This document shows positions 15,494-15,769 of a stretch of 15,769 nt of DNA, piece by piece. The DNA is from Tissierellia bacterium. GTDB taxonomy: Bacteria; Bacillota; Clostridia; Tissierellales; Sedimentibacteraceae. Within the stretch, counting starts at the first letter, position 1. Each line of letters opens with the position of its first letter. The stretch lies in NCBI GenBank assembly GCA_028700795.1, contig JAQVRY010000032.1:1-15769 (forward strand), in the 5' to 3' direction. The notes under the pieces are model-generated. The model made no database searches, was not told the origin of the DNA, and saw nothing but the letters and a program-made list of their open reading frames with translations. The translations under genes were made by a program, and so were the position numbers.

Positions 15494-15520
15494 AAAAAAA
15501 CAGTTTAATTTCAACTGTTT
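15494..15520 (-). terminator. Intrinsic terminator of the rRNA operon
   Basis: Minus strand: AAACAGTT and AACTGTTT pair as an 8-bp stem with a 7-base loop, followed by a run of T. It lies about 120 bases after the 5S 3' end and separates the rRNA operon from arcA. Confidence 0.88.
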
Positions 15521-15538
15521 CATGCGCAGTCTCATTCA

Positions 15539-15573
15539 CCAAAATATCAGCTCCCTTTGGTCGCATATTTTGG
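15539..15573. other. Stem-loop in the rRNA operon trailer
   Basis: CCAAAATAT (15539-15547) and ATATTTTGG (15565-15573) form a perfect 9-bp stem closing a 17-base loop. In the minus-strand transcript the loop reads GCGACCAAAGGGAGCTG. No gene or tRNA is recognisable here. Confidence 0.5.
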
Positions 15574-15587
15574 GAATTCGTTGCGGT

Positions 15588-15640
15588 TGACCTACCAACC
15601 ATTTTTCAGAAAAAAGACTCTGAAAAATGGGGTTAGGTCA
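15588..15640 (-). other. Long hairpin immediately 3' of 5S rRNA
   Basis: Arms 15588-15610 and 15619-15640 pair as 7 bp (TGACCTA/TAGGTCA), a small internal loop, then 12 bp (CCATTTTTCAGA/TCTGAAAAATGG), with an 8-base loop. It abuts the mature 5S end and is probably a processing or partial termination structure of the trailer. Confidence 0.7.
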
Positions 15641-15641
15641 T

Positions 15642-15757
15642 ACCGGCGACGTCCTACTTTTCCGGGCAGTCACCCGCCAAGTATCATCAGCGCTGAAGAG
15701 CTTAACTTCCGTGTTCGGGATGGGTACGGGTGTGTCCTCTTCGCTATTGTCACCGGA
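15642..15757 (-). rRNA. rrf: 5S ribosomal RNA
   Basis: About 116 bases. The termini pair as helix I (CCGGTGAC with GTCGCCGG), and the conserved core CCCGAACACGGAAGTTAAGC, the ACCCATCCCGAACAC loop, and the TACTTGG...GGGTGACTGCCC...GTAGGA segments are all present. Ends are set from the terminal helix and may be off by one or two bases. It should be the last gene of an rRNA operon whose 23S would lie beyond the right edge of the window. Confidence 0.95.
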
Positions 15758-15769
15758 TTATGTTTTCTT

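Noticed and set aside
1..15769. CRISPR arrays, insertion sequences, integrases or phage genes
   Set aside because: No regularly spaced repeats, no transposase or recombinase motifs, and gene order and base use look uniform across the window.

Overview
The window reads as AT-rich, low-GC Gram-positive DNA from a strictly anaerobic, amino-acid-using member of the Clostridia or Tissierellia. The evidence is the strong AGGAGG-type ribosome binding sites, near-consensus TTGACA/TATAAT promoters, a 7-1-7 Fur operator, an arginine deiminase pathway, and an oxygen-sensitive iron-sulfur activase/dehydratase-like fusion protein. The genus cannot be fixed from this stretch. Apart from one large plus-strand gene, everything reads on the minus strand.

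Layout, left to right. (1) Positions 9-2500: a ferrous-iron uptake operon, feoA-feoB-small Cys-rich membrane protein. Its near-perfect promoter carries one exact and one imperfect Fur-type box. (2) 2500-3792: two monocistronic genes, a P-II-like small protein and a UPF0173 metallo-beta-lactamase-fold hydrolase. A hairpin-rich, repeat-like sequence lies between the P-II-like gene and the feo promoter. (3) 3795-8477: a complete five-gene branched-chain amino acid (HAAT-family) ABC transporter operon, livK-livH-livM-livG-livF. It has a consensus-like promoter, a candidate CcpA cre site near the transcription start, an intercistronic hairpin after livK, and a classic terminator after livF. (4) 8478-8715: a divergent intergenic region with an unexplained structured element bounded by short inverted repeats. 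(5) 8716-13023 on the plus strand: a 1435-residue protein with two tandem ASKHA ATPase activase modules, a Cys-rich linker, a DUF2229-like region and a 2-hydroxyacyl-CoA dehydratase D-component-like region. (6) 13022-15394: catabolic ornithine carbamoyltransferase and arginine deiminase, converging on the activase gene through a shared perfect palindrome. (7) 15494-15757: the 3' end of an rRNA operon (5S rRNA, trailer hairpins, terminator) directly upstream of arcA.

How the genes fit together: the liv transporter imports branched-chain or other hydrophobic amino acids, and arcA/arcB take arginine to citrulline and then ornithine plus carbamoyl phosphate, which gives ATP through a carbamate kinase not seen here. 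FeoAB supplies ferrous iron, which any organism rich in Fe-S enzymes needs. The activase fusion resembles the ATP-driven low-potential electron-transfer systems of 2-hydroxyacyl-CoA dehydratases and double-cubane cluster proteins, but its substrate is unknown and no neighbour reveals it. It is the most intriguing item. The structured element in the liv/activase intergenic region and the protein-like out-of-frame extension after livF come next.
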